A stretch of 64,000 bases of DNA from SZUA-265 sp966249405. GTDB taxonomy: Bacteria > Myxococcota_A > Polyangia > Polyangiales > Polyangiaceae. The notes under the pieces were generated by a model, which ran no database searches, had not been told where the DNA came from, and saw only the letters and a program-made list of their open reading frames with translations. Below are positions 1 to 9,505 of the stretch, piece after piece; position 1 is the first letter of the stretch, and every line of letters starts with the position of its first letter. Where the stretch lies: assembly GCA_966249405.1 (NCBI GenBank), contig CBINDO010000003.1:13785-77784 (forward strand). Reading direction: 5' to 3'. Both the position numbers and the translations under genes were made by a program.

Positions 1-433
1 CTCGATGCACGATCCCCATCTCGTGCGCCTCCTGCATGGCGGCGCAAGCCTGCACGACGTAGTCCACCGCATCCGGCACGGACAAAGGGCCCGTCTTCAG
101 GAGTTCGCTGAGATCTTCGCCGTCGAGGAACTCCATCACCATGTACGGCGTCCCCGTGTCGGTGTGGCCGACATCGATGACCTTGGCGACATGTTCACTT
201 TCGATCCGCACTACCGCACGCGCCTCGCGCACGAACCGGGCGATCACCTCAGGGTTCTGGGTGTACGTTCCGTGCACGAACTTGACCGCCACCAAGCGGT
301 CGAGCTCCATGTGCGTGGCTGCGAACACCATGCCCATGCCTCCCGCACCCAAGATGCGGTCTAGCCGGTATTTTCCTGCGATCACGTCGCCGACACGGGG
401 CTGCGCGTGCGATTGAGCGTCGGGGTACTCCAT
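1..433 (-). CDS. Serine/threonine protein kinase, N-terminal part (cut by window edge)
   Basis: The reverse strand from an ATG at 433 encodes the N-lobe of a Hanks-type Ser/Thr kinase. Visible are the glycine-rich loop GAGGMGMVF, the ATP-anchoring lysine in VAVKFVHG, the hinge segment YMVMEFLDGEDLSELL, and the start of the catalytic loop (GIVHR) at the window edge. The rest of the catalytic lobe and any C-terminal domains lie outside. Kinases of this type are numerous in myxobacteria, where they phosphorylate regulators and often carry sensor domains. The substrate cannot be inferred. It runs in the same direction as gcvPB, with about 200 bp between gcvPB's stop and this start that show nothing recognisable. 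Confidence 0.9.
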   Translation of the reverse strand, partial: MEYPDAQSHAQPRVGDVIAGKYRLDRILGAGGMGMVFAATHMELDRLVAVKFVHGTYTQNPEVIARFVREARAVVRIESEHVAKVIDVGHTDTGTPYMVMEFLDGEDLSELLKTGPLSVPDAVDYVVQACAAMQEAHEMGIVHR

Positions 434-637
434 CAGTAGGCTGCGAAGATAGCAGATCCCGGGTGGGAGTGGCAGCTTCGCTCACTGCTTTGCGGTGGCC
501 CGAGCTCCGGGGCCCACTCTGGCACGCAGCGATCCATACATGCATGGGAGTTTGGTTGCATGTAGGTACGGCAGGGGGCACCAAACGGCCCCCCTGCAAT
601 TCAACGAGCTTGCGCATCGACGCAAGCGGTGGCGGGT

Positions 638-2212
638 TCAGTCGCCGAGGCTGTCCCGACCGTCGCGGGTCCAGCGCAGGCGCGGCTTGCGCGCAGCGCG
701 AGCCTCGTCGACGCGGTTCAAACGCGTGATGTGAGGCGCCGTTTTCACGACCTCGGGGTTGGTTTCGGCCTCTTGCTTGATTTGGACCATCGCCTGAACG
801 AAGGCGTCCAACGTCGCCTTCGTTTCGGTTTCGGTCGGCTCGACCATCAACGCGCCACGAACCACCAGCGGGAAGTACACCGTGGGCGGGTGGAAGCCGT
901 AGTCGATCAGCCGCTTCGCGACGTCCAACGTCTTGACGCCCGTCTGCTGCTCGATTTCACGGTCCGTGAACACGGCTTCGTGCATGACCGACTCGTTGAA
1001 CGCCAACGGGAAGTGCTCGCGCAGCCGCGCGGCGACGTAGTTGGCGTTGAGCACTGCCATGTCCGACACCTGCCGCAGCCCTTCTGGCCCCAACTCACGG
1101 ATGTAGGTGTACGCTCGCACCATCATGCCGAAGTTGCCGAAGAACGACCGCACACGACCGACGCTGGTGGCGCGCTCGTGTTCGAACGAATACACGCCGT
1201 CGGCGCTGCGGCGCACCACCGGGATGGGTCGGTACGGCTCGAGCAACGCCTTGAACGCGACTGGGCCGGAACCCGGGCCACCACCGCCGTGCGGCGTGGT
1301 GAACGTCTTGTGCAGGTTGTACTGCATGACGTCCACACCCGCATCGCCGGGACGCGCGCGCCCCAGGACGGCGTTCATGTTCGCGCCATCGCCGTAGACC
1401 AAACCACCACGCTCGTGGACCATGGCCGCGAGCTCCGGCATCGCCGTCTCGTACAACCCGAGGGTATTCGGGTTGGTCACCATCAAACCCGCGACGTCAT
1501 CCGGGTGTTCCGCGAGTGCCCGCGCCAGCGCCTCGGGCTGCAAGCGACCCCCTTGTGTGGGGACACCGACCGTCTCGAAGCCGTTGAGCGAGCAACTCGC
1601 CGGGTTCGTGCCGTGCGCGCTGTCTGGGATGAACACCTTGCGCGGGCTGCGCCCCTTGGCGGTGTGGTAGGCGCGGATCATCATCAGACCCGTGAGTTCG
1701 CCCTGAGCACCAGCTGCGGGTTGCAGGCACACGTAGTCCATGCCTGCGATCTCGGCGAGCATCTTCTCGAGCTCGTACATCAGGTGCAGCGCACCTTGCA
1801 CTTCGCTCTCGGGCAGGTATGGGTGCAGGTTGGCGAAGCCGGGTAGGCGCGCGGCCCACTCGTTCACCTTTGGGTTGTACTTCATGGTGCACGAACCGAG
1901 CGGGTAGAACTGGCTGTCGATGCAGAAGTTCCACTGGCTCAGGCGCACGAAGTGACGTACGGCTTCTGGCTCACTGACCTCGGGCAGGCCCGCAGGGGCC
2001 GAGCGAGCGGCGGACCCGAAGTGCTGTTCACTCGAAACCTGTGGTACGTCGAGCTTCCCCAGAGAAGCGCCGTGACGCCCCGGGGTGCCGAGTTCGAAGA
2101 TACACGGCTCTTGAAACTGCAGACCAGGAGCCGCTCCCAACGGGAGCGGGGTCGGCGCGTTGCCCCGACCTGGCGCGGTGACTCCGGACCCAGACGTGTT
2201 GTCGGTGCTCAT
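638..2212 (-). CDS. gcvPB: Glycine dehydrogenase (decarboxylating) subunit 2, P-protein beta chain
   Basis: This is the PLP-binding half of the split glycine decarboxylase (P-protein) of the glycine cleavage system. It removes CO2 from glycine and passes the aminomethyl group to lipoyl H-protein in the cytoplasm. The PLP-lysine segment QYNLHKTFTTPHGGGGPGSG is intact, as are DGANMNAVLG and the N-terminal NFCIDSQFYPLGSCTMKYNPK. About 524 residues is normal for the family. The ATG at 2212 overlaps the stop of the upstream lipoprotein gene (ATGA), so I prefer it to an in-frame GTG at 2218. The partner gcvPA and the gcvT and gcvH genes are not in the window. The next gene in this direction is the kinase. 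Confidence 0.95.
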   Translation of the reverse strand: MSTDNTSGSGVTAPGRGNAPTPLPLGAAPGLQFQEPCIFELGTPGRHGASLGKLDVPQVSSEQHFGSAARSAPAGLPEVSEPEAVRHFVRLSQWNFCIDSQFYPLGSCTMKYNPKVNEWAARLPGFANLHPYLPESEVQGALHLMYELEKMLAEIAGMDYVCLQPAAGAQGELTGLMMIRAYHTAKGRSPRKVFIPDSAHGTNPASCSLNGFETVGVPTQGGRLQPEALARALAEHPDDVAGLMVTNPNTLGLYETAMPELAAMVHERGGLVYGDGANMNAVLGRARPGDAGVDVMQYNLHKTFTTPHGGGGPGSGPVAFKALLEPYRPIPVVRRSADGVYSFEHERATSVGRVRSFFGNFGMMVRAYTYIRELGPEGLRQVSDMAVLNANYVAARLREHFPLAFNESVMHEAVFTDREIEQQTGVKTLDVAKRLIDYGFHPPTVYFPLVVRGALMVEPTETETKATLDAFVQAMVQIKQEAETNPEVVKTAPHITRLNRVDEARAARKPRLRWTRDGRDSLGD

Positions 2213-2808
2213 TCCCACTCGTCTTCTTCGCCTTCGCTCTTCTTCTTCTCGGAGCCAGACGCGTTTTTGCTCTTCTTGTCGCCGTCCCAGTCAGCGCCTT
2301 CGACGGCGGTCTGCGTCTCGTCGGGCATGACGCTCTTGGGATCGGGCTTCATGTTGCGTTGCTTGACGGCGTTCCAATGGTAGCCGGCTTCGTTCTGATC
2401 CATGCCCCACTCGCCGTGGATCTCGTGGTCGACGTTGTCTCCATCGGGCACCACGTACTTGAAGTAACCTTTGCCGCTCGAGTTCGCGGCGGGGCCTACG
2501 ATGCCGATGCGGTGCTCGGTCCAGTCATAAGTAAACAGATCGCCGTCGACCTTGCCGCTCATCTCGCCCCACTTGTCGCCAGCGGCCGTGCGCCACTTGC
2601 CGGTCGCGGAGTCGCCGGAGGTCGTGATGTGCAGATAGCCGTATACGGTGTCGTAATAGACGCCACGCCAGTCACCATCCGACGGCATCGCGCCCGGACG
2701 AACGTTTGCCTTGACGACTTCGGGCTGAGAACTGCAGCCCACGGATAGAGCCGCACCCGCGAGCCCCGCAATCAATACCCAGTTGCACACACCCCGTCTT
2801 ACAGCCAT
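2209..2808 (-). CDS. Small uncharacterised lipoprotein
   Basis: The protein is about 199 residues. It opens with a lipoprotein signal (MAVRRGVCNWVLIAGLAG...) ending in a lipobox at VGC-SSQ, so it is probably anchored in the inner or outer membrane. The middle (DWRGVYYDTVYGYLHITTSGDSATGKWRTA) looks like a small beta-rich domain. The C-terminus is charged and low in complexity (Lys/Ser/Glu). I chose the ATG at 2808 because the upstream in-frame ATG at 2856 would put 16 residues before a good signal peptide. The stop overlaps the gcvPB start by 4 bp, so the two genes are probably cotranslated, although no functional link to glycine cleavage is known. I do not recognise the family. Confidence 0.75.
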   Translation of the reverse strand: MAVRRGVCNWVLIAGLAGAALSVGCSSQPEVVKANVRPGAMPSDGDWRGVYYDTVYGYLHITTSGDSATGKWRTAAGDKWGEMSGKVDGDLFTYDWTEHRIGIVGPAANSSGKGYFKYVVPDGDNVDHEIHGEWGMDQNEAGYHWNAVKQRNMKPDPKSVMPDETQTAVEGADWDGDKKSKNASGSEKKKSEGEEDEWE

Positions 2809-2931
2809 GCGTCCACCGTAGCGGGTCGCCCCGCGAGAGTGGAAGCACAAAATCATCGCGACGCCGCTAGCAGCCTGCTGCCAAAGTCGGGACGAACTCG
2901 GCGACAGCGCGACGCTCGGTCCGCCGTGACA

Positions 2932-3675
2932 TCATGGCGCACTGCGTTTCTCGGCCGGCTTGACTTGGGTTCTTGCGGGACGTCCTGATCGCGCCGACAA
3001 CCAGCGGGCTCCGTCTGCGCCTTGCTCAATCACGATCGAACCCACCCGTTCTGCGAGCAGCTTCTGCCGAACCGAGGGGTTGGTGGCTATAATACTACAG
3101 GCGCGCTTCAAGCGTTCCCAATCCAAACCGGGCAGCGGCTGGTCGGCGCGCAGCGAGCCGGGAGCGAGCCAAACCAGGAGCACCTGGGGCCTCGCGTGTT
3201 CGGCGCGGAGGAGCTGGTCGAGCGCCATCAACACCGGCGCGACCTCCCAACCATGGGCGAGTACGACGACCTCACCGTCAGCCCGCAGTTCGGAGAGCAG
3301 GTGCGACTGGAGCATGGTGGAGGCGGCCTGCCAGACCTCGACGGCGCGGTGCACGACCACGCCAGCGATGCCGGCCGACGTCTCCGCGGCATCGCGCTGC
3401 TCACTTTCGGCGAGCTCCGGGTGCGTCGCTGCAACTTCGGCGGACCGTTCGCCGGCAACCGAGGCAGCGCCCGCGGCTACGTCGGGTTCGTGATGAGCCG
3501 TAAACTTAGAATCGCGACTGCCACTCGACGGCACGTCGAGTCGTTCACTCGAAACCATCCACCAATCGACACGTCCACCACGGCTGGTCAGAGCTCGGGC
3601 AAGGTCTCCGAGCCAGCGAGCTCCCTCCTGGTCGTTGCCTTGCGCAGCCTGTGTGCTCACAAGGTTAAACTGCAC
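2932..3675 (-). CDS. Glycosyltransferase-like half protein, function unknown
   Basis: This is a 247-residue protein when started at the GTG at 3675, which follows GAGGG at good spacing; an upstream TTG at 3711 is also in frame. The start (QFNLVSTQAAQGNDQEGARWLGDLARAL) and the later stretches VLAHGWEVAPVLMALDQLL and DWERLKRACSIIATNPSVRQKLL resemble the N-terminal Rossmann domain of GT-B (family 4) glycosyltransferases. The nucleotide-sugar-binding C-terminal half is absent. The middle, about residues 50-100, is low-complexity Ala/Glu/Ser. It lies about 120 bp downstream of hemC on the same strand. It could be a degenerate glycosyltransferase or a non-catalytic derivative. The family call is inference. 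Confidence 0.6.
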   Translation of the reverse strand: MQFNLVSTQAAQGNDQEGARWLGDLARALTSRGGRVDWWMVSSERLDVPSSGSRDSKFTAHHEPDVAAGAASVAGERSAEVAATHPELAESEQRDAAETSAGIAGVVVHRAVEVWQAASTMLQSHLLSELRADGEVVVLAHGWEVAPVLMALDQLLRAEHARPQVLLVWLAPGSLRADQPLPGLDWERLKRACSIIATNPSVRQKLLAERVGSIVIEQGADGARWLSARSGRPARTQVKPAEKRSAP

Positions 3676-3792
3676 GGCGCGCCCTCTATTGGGCGACGCA
3701 ACGCCTGTCAAGACGACTCGGCCACGTCACCCAGAGTTCACCCGAGACTCGCAAGAACTTGCGAGTCGAATGCCTCGGTCGGGGCGGCGCGC

Positions 3793-4701
3793 TCAGCGCA
3801 GTGACTTCAATCGCTGGCCGAGATCACGTCCAAATTCGAAAGCATCAGCGGCTCGGCTCGGCCAAACGCAGCGCTCTTCGATCGTGCGGAGTCGTGAACC
3901 ATCCGCCTCGGCCAACAGCCCACGCAACCACATGCCGTTCTGTTCCTGACGCACCGCGTACGCGGCTACGGGCACCTGACAGCTACCTTCGACGGCCAAC
4001 ATGACGCCTCGTTCAGCCGCGACCGCTATCTCCGTATCGCTGTCGTTGACGGCGCCGAGCAGCGCCTCGGCACGTTCGTCCCCAACGCGTATCTCGATGC
4101 CGAGGGCGCCTTGCCCAACGGCGGGGAGACACACCTCCGCTTCCAGCACGTGCGTGTAGCGCGCTTGGAACCCCAGACGATTGAGGCCGGCGGCCGCGAG
4201 CACGACAGCGTCGACCTCCCCCTCTTCGCACTTGCGCAAGCGGGTGTCGACGTTGCCTCGGAGCGGCACGAACGAAAGATCCGGTCGCAGTCGCTGCAAC
4301 TGGACCACACGCCGCAGTGACGACGTGCCCACCCGCGCCCCCGCCGGAAGTTCCTCGAACCGGACCCCGGTGCGCGTCTTGATCACGTCGCGCGCGTCCT
4401 CGCGCGTCGGAATGCAAGCCAAACGTAGGCCGGCGGCGAGTTCGGCGGGAACGTCCTTCAACGAGTGGACCGCGACGTCCGCGCTGCCGTCGAGCAGCGC
4501 CTCCTCGATTTCCTTGATGAACAGGCCCTTGCCGCCGATCTGATTGAGGGCGCGATCCTGGATCCGGTCACCGGTCGTAGTCACGTGGAGTTCGCGGGTC
4601 TCTACGCCGGTGGCCGCGGTGAACTGGGCCATCCAAGCACGCGCCTGGGCCAATGCGAGGGCGCTCTTGCGCGTGGCCACGGTTACGAAAGCACTACTCA
4701 T
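3793..4701 (-). CDS. hemC: Hydroxymethylbilane synthase (porphobilinogen deaminase)
   Basis: HemC joins four porphobilinogen units into hydroxymethylbilane in tetrapyrrole (heme) synthesis in the cytoplasm. At 302 residues it has the family's usual length. It begins MSSAFVTVATRKSALALAQ and keeps GGKGLFIKEIEEALLDG, VHSLKDVP with the catalytic aspartate, and GTSSLRR. The cysteine in EGSCQVPVAAYA should carry the dipyrromethane cofactor. The start ATG at 4701 fits the family N-terminus. No other heme genes are nearby. The following glycosyltransferase-like gene and the preceding thioredoxin gene lie on the same strand. Confidence 0.96.
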   Translation of the reverse strand: MSSAFVTVATRKSALALAQARAWMAQFTAATGVETRELHVTTTGDRIQDRALNQIGGKGLFIKEIEEALLDGSADVAVHSLKDVPAELAAGLRLACIPTREDARDVIKTRTGVRFEELPAGARVGTSSLRRVVQLQRLRPDLSFVPLRGNVDTRLRKCEEGEVDAVVLAAAGLNRLGFQARYTHVLEAEVCLPAVGQGALGIEIRVGDERAEALLGAVNDSDTEIAVAAERGVMLAVEGSCQVPVAAYAVRQEQNGMWLRGLLAEADGSRLRTIEERCVWPSRAADAFEFGRDLGQRLKSLR

Positions 4702-4836
4702 GGGCGGCTGCGTAGCACAAGCTTTCGGCGGTCGCTGGTTTTTGACGCCTGGCGCGAGGCCACATCCAGCAAGCCACGCCCCGCAACCGCACCCATCAAT
4801 CGCGGCGGCGAACGCGAGCAGCCCGCTGCGTCGAGC

Positions 4837-5259
4837 TCACAAGCCCAACCCCGATATGATGCCGGGTGCGGGCCGAGCGCCGCTGAGCCGGGTTTGCTCC
4901 CGGCCCCCGCTGAATTTGATGAGCGTCGGGATGCTCTCGATTCGGTAACGTTGGGCAACGCCGCGCAGCACGTCGGTGTTGACCTTGGCTACCACCGCGT
5001 GCCCCGCCTTTTGAGCGGCGACCTTCTTCAGCTCGGGCGCTACCACTCGACAGGGTCCGCACCACTCAGCCCAGAAGTCCACCACGACCGGGAGCGGCGA
5101 GTTGGCGACGAGATCGTCGAACTCCGCCTCGGAAGTTAACTCCAGCGGCGCAGCCATCGGCGCGAGCGCCGTCTTGCACTTGGGGCAACGGGCCGCTTCA
5201 TCCAAACGTGCCGCAGGGATCCGATTGTTGGCACCACACCCCGAACATCGAACGATCAT
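4837..5259 (-). CDS. Zinc-ribbon thioredoxin (thioredoxin 2 type)
   Basis: This 140-residue protein starts with a Cys4 zinc ribbon (RCSGCG...RCPKCK), followed by a thioredoxin fold with the active site WAEWCGPCR and the cis-proline in IESIPTLIKF. This order is that of bacterial thioredoxin 2 (TrxC), a cytoplasmic protein-disulfide reductase often linked to oxidative stress. The ATG at 5259 has GAGG just upstream and begins directly at the zinc ribbon. An upstream ATG at 5298 would add 13 residues with no family match. It sits 135 bp upstream of hemC on the same strand; whether they are cotranscribed is unclear. Confidence 0.92.
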   Translation of the reverse strand: MIVRCSGCGANNRIPAARLDEAARCPKCKTALAPMAAPLELTSEAEFDDLVANSPLPVVVDFWAEWCGPCRVVAPELKKVAAQKAGHAVVAKVNTDVLRGVAQRYRIESIPTLIKFSGGREQTRLSGARPAPGIISGLGL

Positions 5260-5432
5260 GTTTCCTCGCTGGTCATACCGGAGCGGCGCACCGAACACCG
5301 GCCGATTCCTTCACGATAACCACGAGCCCGAGCTCGTAAAGGTGGGGTCCAACGGCCACCCGGCGCGCACGCCGCACGCACCGTGGTGCGGCGCCCGCCG
5401 ATACTGCTCCAACGCCGATGGAACGGCTCGAC

Positions 5433-8400
5433 TCAACCAAAGGAGCGACGACGCAGCCGCGTTAACCCAAGGACGCCGAACGCGGCGAAGGCGGCGAGGC
5501 CCAGACCGCTCTGGTTTCGGTGGCGACCCGGGACGGAGCAGCCGCAACCGTCGCTCCCGGGCTGCGTACCCACGGGCGCGCCGTCCGTGCCCAACGGGGC
5601 GCTGGTCGTGGCGGCCGTCTCCGAGGGGCTGGTCGACGTGCCCGGCTGCCCCGGGGGAGTGCCGGGTATCGTCGCATCCGGTGTCGTCGTGCCACCGCTG
5701 GTTGGGGTCGGTGAAGTGCCGTTGGTTGGAGTGCCTGGATTGGTGCCGCCAGTGGTGGGGTCGTTGGTGTTGGGAGCGGTGCCCGTGCCGCTGCCGGTGG
5801 GCGTAGTCGCGGTGTCGTCCGACGTCGTCGGATCGACGGGGCCGTCCCCAGGCGGGACCTCGGGGGCGATGACTTCGGTCTCCACGTTCAGCGGCAGACG
5901 CGCGGGCGGCCCCAGGTAAGAAGCGGGCACGGCGCCGGTCTTGACGACGATCTTCTGCACGACCACGCCAGGATCGACCATCCACAGGTTCAAGGCATGT
6001 TCACCCGCAGCGGCAATCGTATGCGTCGTGGACTTGACGATGACGTTGTCGCTCACCCACTTTTCCCACGCCGGCGCCGTATCGGTGAAGTTCGCTGGCA
6101 GCTCGGTGTGCATGTCGACTGTGGTCGCCTGCCCACCGTCGAATCCGACGGCGTACTTCAGGCCTGTCCCGTGTACAGGGAGCGATGGCGACAAGTATAC
6201 ATCGACCGTCACTTGTCCGGTCTTCCACAGGTACATCTGATAGTCGAGGTGCGGCGCGTTCCCCGATGGGGTGACGGGAGCCGCGTTCGGTGGGTCCGAA
6301 ACCACGGCCGACCCCGTACGCCCCAAGTCGGGCACTTGGATCCAACGGGCGTCGGCGCCGTCGACACGTTCCGTGAAGTGAGACGCGTCGATCGAGACGT
6401 AACCGTTGCTCTCCACGAAGCCCATCACCGCTTCGGGACGCGGCGTCTCCGGATTGCGGAGCGGCAGGTTCACGGTCACCGTGGCGCCGCCGCCTGCAAT
6501 GGCGATCGCCGCGCTGGTGTCGCCCATCGGAACCTGCGCCCAATCCACCGTCACGCCGAGGCGGGTGTCGGCGGTTACGGTGCCGGAAGCCGGCGTCACC
6601 GTGACGTAAGGCTTGTCGCTCGTGGCGGTGAAGTCGAACGATCCTGCGCCGCGGTTGAACACCTCGATGCGCCGGTCTTCCTCGGGGTAATACACGGTGA
6701 GCTCCGGCAACGTGAGCGCGCCAGTGGTCGCGGCCTGGCGCGAACCTTCCACTGCCACGCCCATCGCCGCTTGGCCGCTCGCCTGCAGCCGTTTGGTCGT
6801 CGGCACCACGTCGACCTCGGGGTTGTCCCAGGACGTATAACTGATGTGGGTTTGCGTCATCAGCTGGTCCCACTTGCCGTCGTTGATCGAGTGATACTGC
6901 TCCGTGATGACGGCGTCGTTGTCGAACAACTCCTGCACGCGATCGGCCATGGCGTTGGTCGAGACGCGGCCCTGCGAGTTGTAGAGGTCGTTCTTACCAA
7001 CCGAGACGTACATCTCGTTCAAGTTGGCGCACGCGCGGATCGGGAACAACACCAACTGGAAATACGCCGAACGCGCCTCTTCCGGGAGCTTGGCGTCGAT
7101 CTCCTCGGCCTTGGCGACGAGGGCGTTGTACTCGTCCACGACCGTATCGGCCTCACGGAAGTTCTCGACGCTATACGTGGTGCCACTCAGCAGCTCCGGC
7201 TTCCGACGCCCGTTGAATTTCGAGTACTGCGAAACCAAATGAGCGATCTCTTCGGCATGTTCCGGCCCGAACTGAGCCTCCGCCCAGCGGCGCGGATAAT
7301 CGACGAGCCTCGGCGTCGTCCAGCTCTCCGGGTTCCACGCCATGTCCATGAAGAAGTGGAGCGGATACTCCATCGGCTTGATGTCCCCGACGTTCACGAT
7401 CCACACCTGTCGCGCTCCGAGACTGTAAGAGCGCCGCATCTGCTCCCAAACGCGCGGAATCGGGTTGGTGTTCAGCCAACGGTAGCTACGCGGACCGCCG
7501 ACGTAGTCGTAGTGGTAATACACGCCGTACCCGCCCGGGCGGGGCGCCGCGTTGCGCTGTGGCAGGCGCCGCACATTGCCCCAGTTGTCGTCCGCGAAGA
7601 TCAGCGTGACGTCGTCGGGTACCTCCATGCCTTCGTCGTAGTAAGTCTGGACCTCCTTGTAGAGCGTCCACACCTGCGGGATCGTGGCGACCGGTTTGCC
7701 CGTGACGGACCCCAAGATGGTGCGCTGGTCCGAGACCACCTGCTCGAGCAACGGGATCCCCGCGCTCGGATTCGGGATGTCGCCGCTGCCGCGCATGCCC
7801 ACGGTCACGAGTGTCTCACGATCACCCATGCGCTCGATGCCGCCCTCCCAGAAGGACCGCAAGGTCGCGCCGTTGGTGTCGTAACGCCAATCGTCGGCGG
7901 TGTGCCCGGCGTCGTACCACTCTTGCTCGGAGCGCGTCATGGGCTCGTGGTGAGACGTGCCCATGACGACACCGTATTCGTCCGCCAGCCGCGGGTTCTC
8001 CGGGTCGTCGGCGTTGAACGACTTGCCCCACATCGCTGGCCACAAGTAGTTCCCCTTGAGGCGCAAGAGCAGCTCGAACACCCGGACGTAGAACTCGGAA
8101 TTGAAACCCGGCCCAGTGTTGCCGTAGGTCTTGGCGTACCAACCCGTCAGCCCGGGTGCCTCGTCGTTGATGAAGAAGCCGCGGTACTTGACGGCGGGTT
8201 CACCCAGCGTGTGCTGCCCGTCGAGCACGTAGAGTTCGCTCTTCTTTGCGGGCGGGACGTCCGCCAGGTCGTACCAAGGTGAGACACCCATCTCTTCGGA
8301 GAGCTCGTAGATGCCGTAAATGGTGCCGCGCTTGTCGCTGCCGGCGACCACGAGCGCCTTCTCGACGCCCGCCATCGGCGCGTCCACCGTCTGAATCACG

Positions 8401-8900
8401 AATTTTTCCCACTTGCCGGTGAGCGCGGTCGCATCCAGCTTGCCTGCGGTGACGAGCCCGTCGATGAGCGGACTGTGGCCCACGGTGCCGACGACCACGA
8501 CGCTCGGGCCCGTCGCGGCGTCCGCCTCCGTGAGCGCAGGCTCCACACCGCTCACGCGCTTCACGTCGGCTTGCAGGTCTTTGGCCGCTCGCGTAACGCC
8601 CGCGTAGTCCCCCGCGGACACGAAGATTGGCGCGGCTTGACCGCCAGCAAACAACGTAAATGCCCCCAGCGCCGCGTTCTGGGTGAGGAAGCGACCTTCG
8701 GCGCGCAGCTCCGAGCCCGCGTTCGCCCATTCCGACGCGCCTTTGGACGCTGGCAGGCGGGCCTCCAACGGCGCGCACCCGGCGGCGCCGCAATCGGCCG
8801 CCGACTGACAGCCCGCGAACACCACCACCGCCCCGAATAGTCCCCAGGTCGTCCGGGACGGGAATTCGTTTACCCAACGCACTGCTACATCGAACATCAT
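5433..8900 (-). CDS. Secreted GH115-family xylan alpha-glucuronidase with MYXO-CTERM-like anchor
   Basis: A protein of about 1155 residues. The catalytic part matches glycoside hydrolase family 115, which removes 4-O-methyl-glucuronic acid side chains from xylan: MGVSPWYDLADVPP, YRGFFINDEAPGL, LKGNYLWPAMW, VMGTSHHEPM and VTLIFADDNWGN are typical. A C-terminal beta-sandwich region follows. After it come a Thr/Pro/Gly-rich linker of about 90 residues and a tail GCGCSVPG + hydrophobic helix + RLRRRS. That tail fits the MYXO-CTERM sorting signal, which holds proteins at the myxobacterial surface. The N-terminus has a hydrophobic segment ending FAGC, so a lipobox may also be present. I chose the ATG at 8900 (8897 is equally possible) because it leaves a normal signal peptide. 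The gene appears monocistronic. Confidence 0.9.
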   Translation of the reverse strand: MMFDVAVRWVNEFPSRTTWGLFGAVVVFAGCQSAADCGAAGCAPLEARLPASKGASEWANAGSELRAEGRFLTQNAALGAFTLFAGGQAAPIFVSAGDYAGVTRAAKDLQADVKRVSGVEPALTEADAATGPSVVVVGTVGHSPLIDGLVTAGKLDATALTGKWEKFVIQTVDAPMAGVEKALVVAGSDKRGTIYGIYELSEEMGVSPWYDLADVPPAKKSELYVLDGQHTLGEPAVKYRGFFINDEAPGLTGWYAKTYGNTGPGFNSEFYVRVFELLLRLKGNYLWPAMWGKSFNADDPENPRLADEYGVVMGTSHHEPMTRSEQEWYDAGHTADDWRYDTNGATLRSFWEGGIERMGDRETLVTVGMRGSGDIPNPSAGIPLLEQVVSDQRTILGSVTGKPVATIPQVWTLYKEVQTYYDEGMEVPDDVTLIFADDNWGNVRRLPQRNAAPRPGGYGVYYHYDYVGGPRSYRWLNTNPIPRVWEQMRRSYSLGARQVWIVNVGDIKPMEYPLHFFMDMAWNPESWTTPRLVDYPRRWAEAQFGPEHAEEIAHLVSQYSKFNGRRKPELLSGTTYSVENFREADTVVDEYNALVAKAEEIDAKLPEEARSAYFQLVLFPIRACANLNEMYVSVGKNDLYNSQGRVSTNAMADRVQELFDNDAVITEQYHSINDGKWDQLMTQTHISYTSWDNPEVDVVPTTKRLQASGQAAMGVAVEGSRQAATTGALTLPELTVYYPEEDRRIEVFNRGAGSFDFTATSDKPYVTVTPASGTVTADTRLGVTVDWAQVPMGDTSAAIAIAGGGATVTVNLPLRNPETPRPEAVMGFVESNGYVSIDASHFTERVDGADARWIQVPDLGRTGSAVVSDPPNAAPVTPSGNAPHLDYQMYLWKTGQVTVDVYLSPSLPVHGTGLKYAVGFDGGQATTVDMHTELPANFTDTAPAWEKWVSDNVIVKSTTHTIAAAGEHALNLWMVDPGVVVQKIVVKTGAVPASYLGPPARLPLNVETEVIAPEVPPGDGPVDPTTSDDTATTPTGSGTGTAPNTNDPTTGGTNPGTPTNGTSPTPTSGGTTTPDATIPGTPPGQPGTSTSPSETAATTSAPLGTDGAPVGTQPGSDGCGCSVPGRHRNQSGLGLAAFAAFGVLGLTRLRRRSFG

Positions 8901-9409
8901 TGAACTCGACTTTCGAAGCAACGCCCGCCATCGACCACGGTATCGGGCCAGGCTTGGGCGTTGCGCCTCCTGCAACTCTGGGCGCTTGGCTACGCGAATT
9001 CGACGCAGAGCTGGAGATCTTTCGACGCCCTTCGACGTGTTGACGAAAGCGACTCGAACGGCACCTGAAATTCATGGGGTATTACCCCTGACAGATCGCA
9101 CTCGTTCGCAAATCGCTCACCCGCGATCACAAAACGAAATGCGTTTGGAGGGTCTCGGGTATGCGCTCACGCACCGGCTCGAGTTTGCGCGCGGAAGTGG
9201 TTACCAATTCAAGTTAACATCACGAGACGGAGCCGCCGGACCCGCTCCTTCGCCCGGTGAGCGATCGCCGCGACTCGCCATGCCCGGGGACGCGTCCATT
9301 CCGCCGCGGCTTTTCGGTTTTGTCGCTTGCTTTGGCCGAACGACCCAGGCATACTTCCGCCGGCTGGATACCAGCGCCCGACCCACCCTTCGACGAACAG
9401 GAGCCACGA
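8901..9409. other. Intergenic region between divergent GH115 and leuB-ilvBN genes
   Basis: This 509-bp gap should hold the promoters of both divergent units. I could not assign convincing -35/-10 boxes: a TTGACG at about 9040 on the plus strand has no good partner. A long plus-strand open frame crosses the gap, but its composition is low in complexity and it overlaps the leader peptide and hairpins, so I do not call it a gene. Confidence 0.5.
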
Positions 9410-9505
9410 ATGAGCAGCCCAGTAGCAGCCCAAGACGGCCCAGTATGTACTGGACTAGAAAGCCCAGTACTCGTAGTCGGGGTGAGCGTCGTCGTGCGTC
9501 GCTAG
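9410..9505 (+). CDS. Valine-rich leader peptide of the leuB-ilvBN operon
   Basis: A 31-codon reading frame starts with ATG six bases after AGGAG (9399-9403) and ends with TAG. Its second half contains the run VLVVGVSVVV, in which seven of ten residues are valine and one is leucine; the peptide as a whole has nine valines and two leucines. It lies about 300 bp upstream of leuB-ilvB-ilvN and is followed by a terminator-like hairpin. This is the layout of ribosome-mediated attenuation leaders such as that of enterobacterial ilvBN, in which ribosome stalling at scarce Val/Leu codons allows readthrough. I infer the regulatory role from position, codon content and RBS. The peptide itself probably has no other function. 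Confidence 0.75.
   Translation: MSSPVAAQDGPVCTGLESPVLVVGVSVVVRR

Noticed and set aside
2213..2931. Possible glycine riboswitch before gcvPB
   Set aside because: gcvPB starts inside the upstream lipoprotein gene by a 4-bp overlap, and no paired glycine aptamer-like sequence is seen upstream of that gene.
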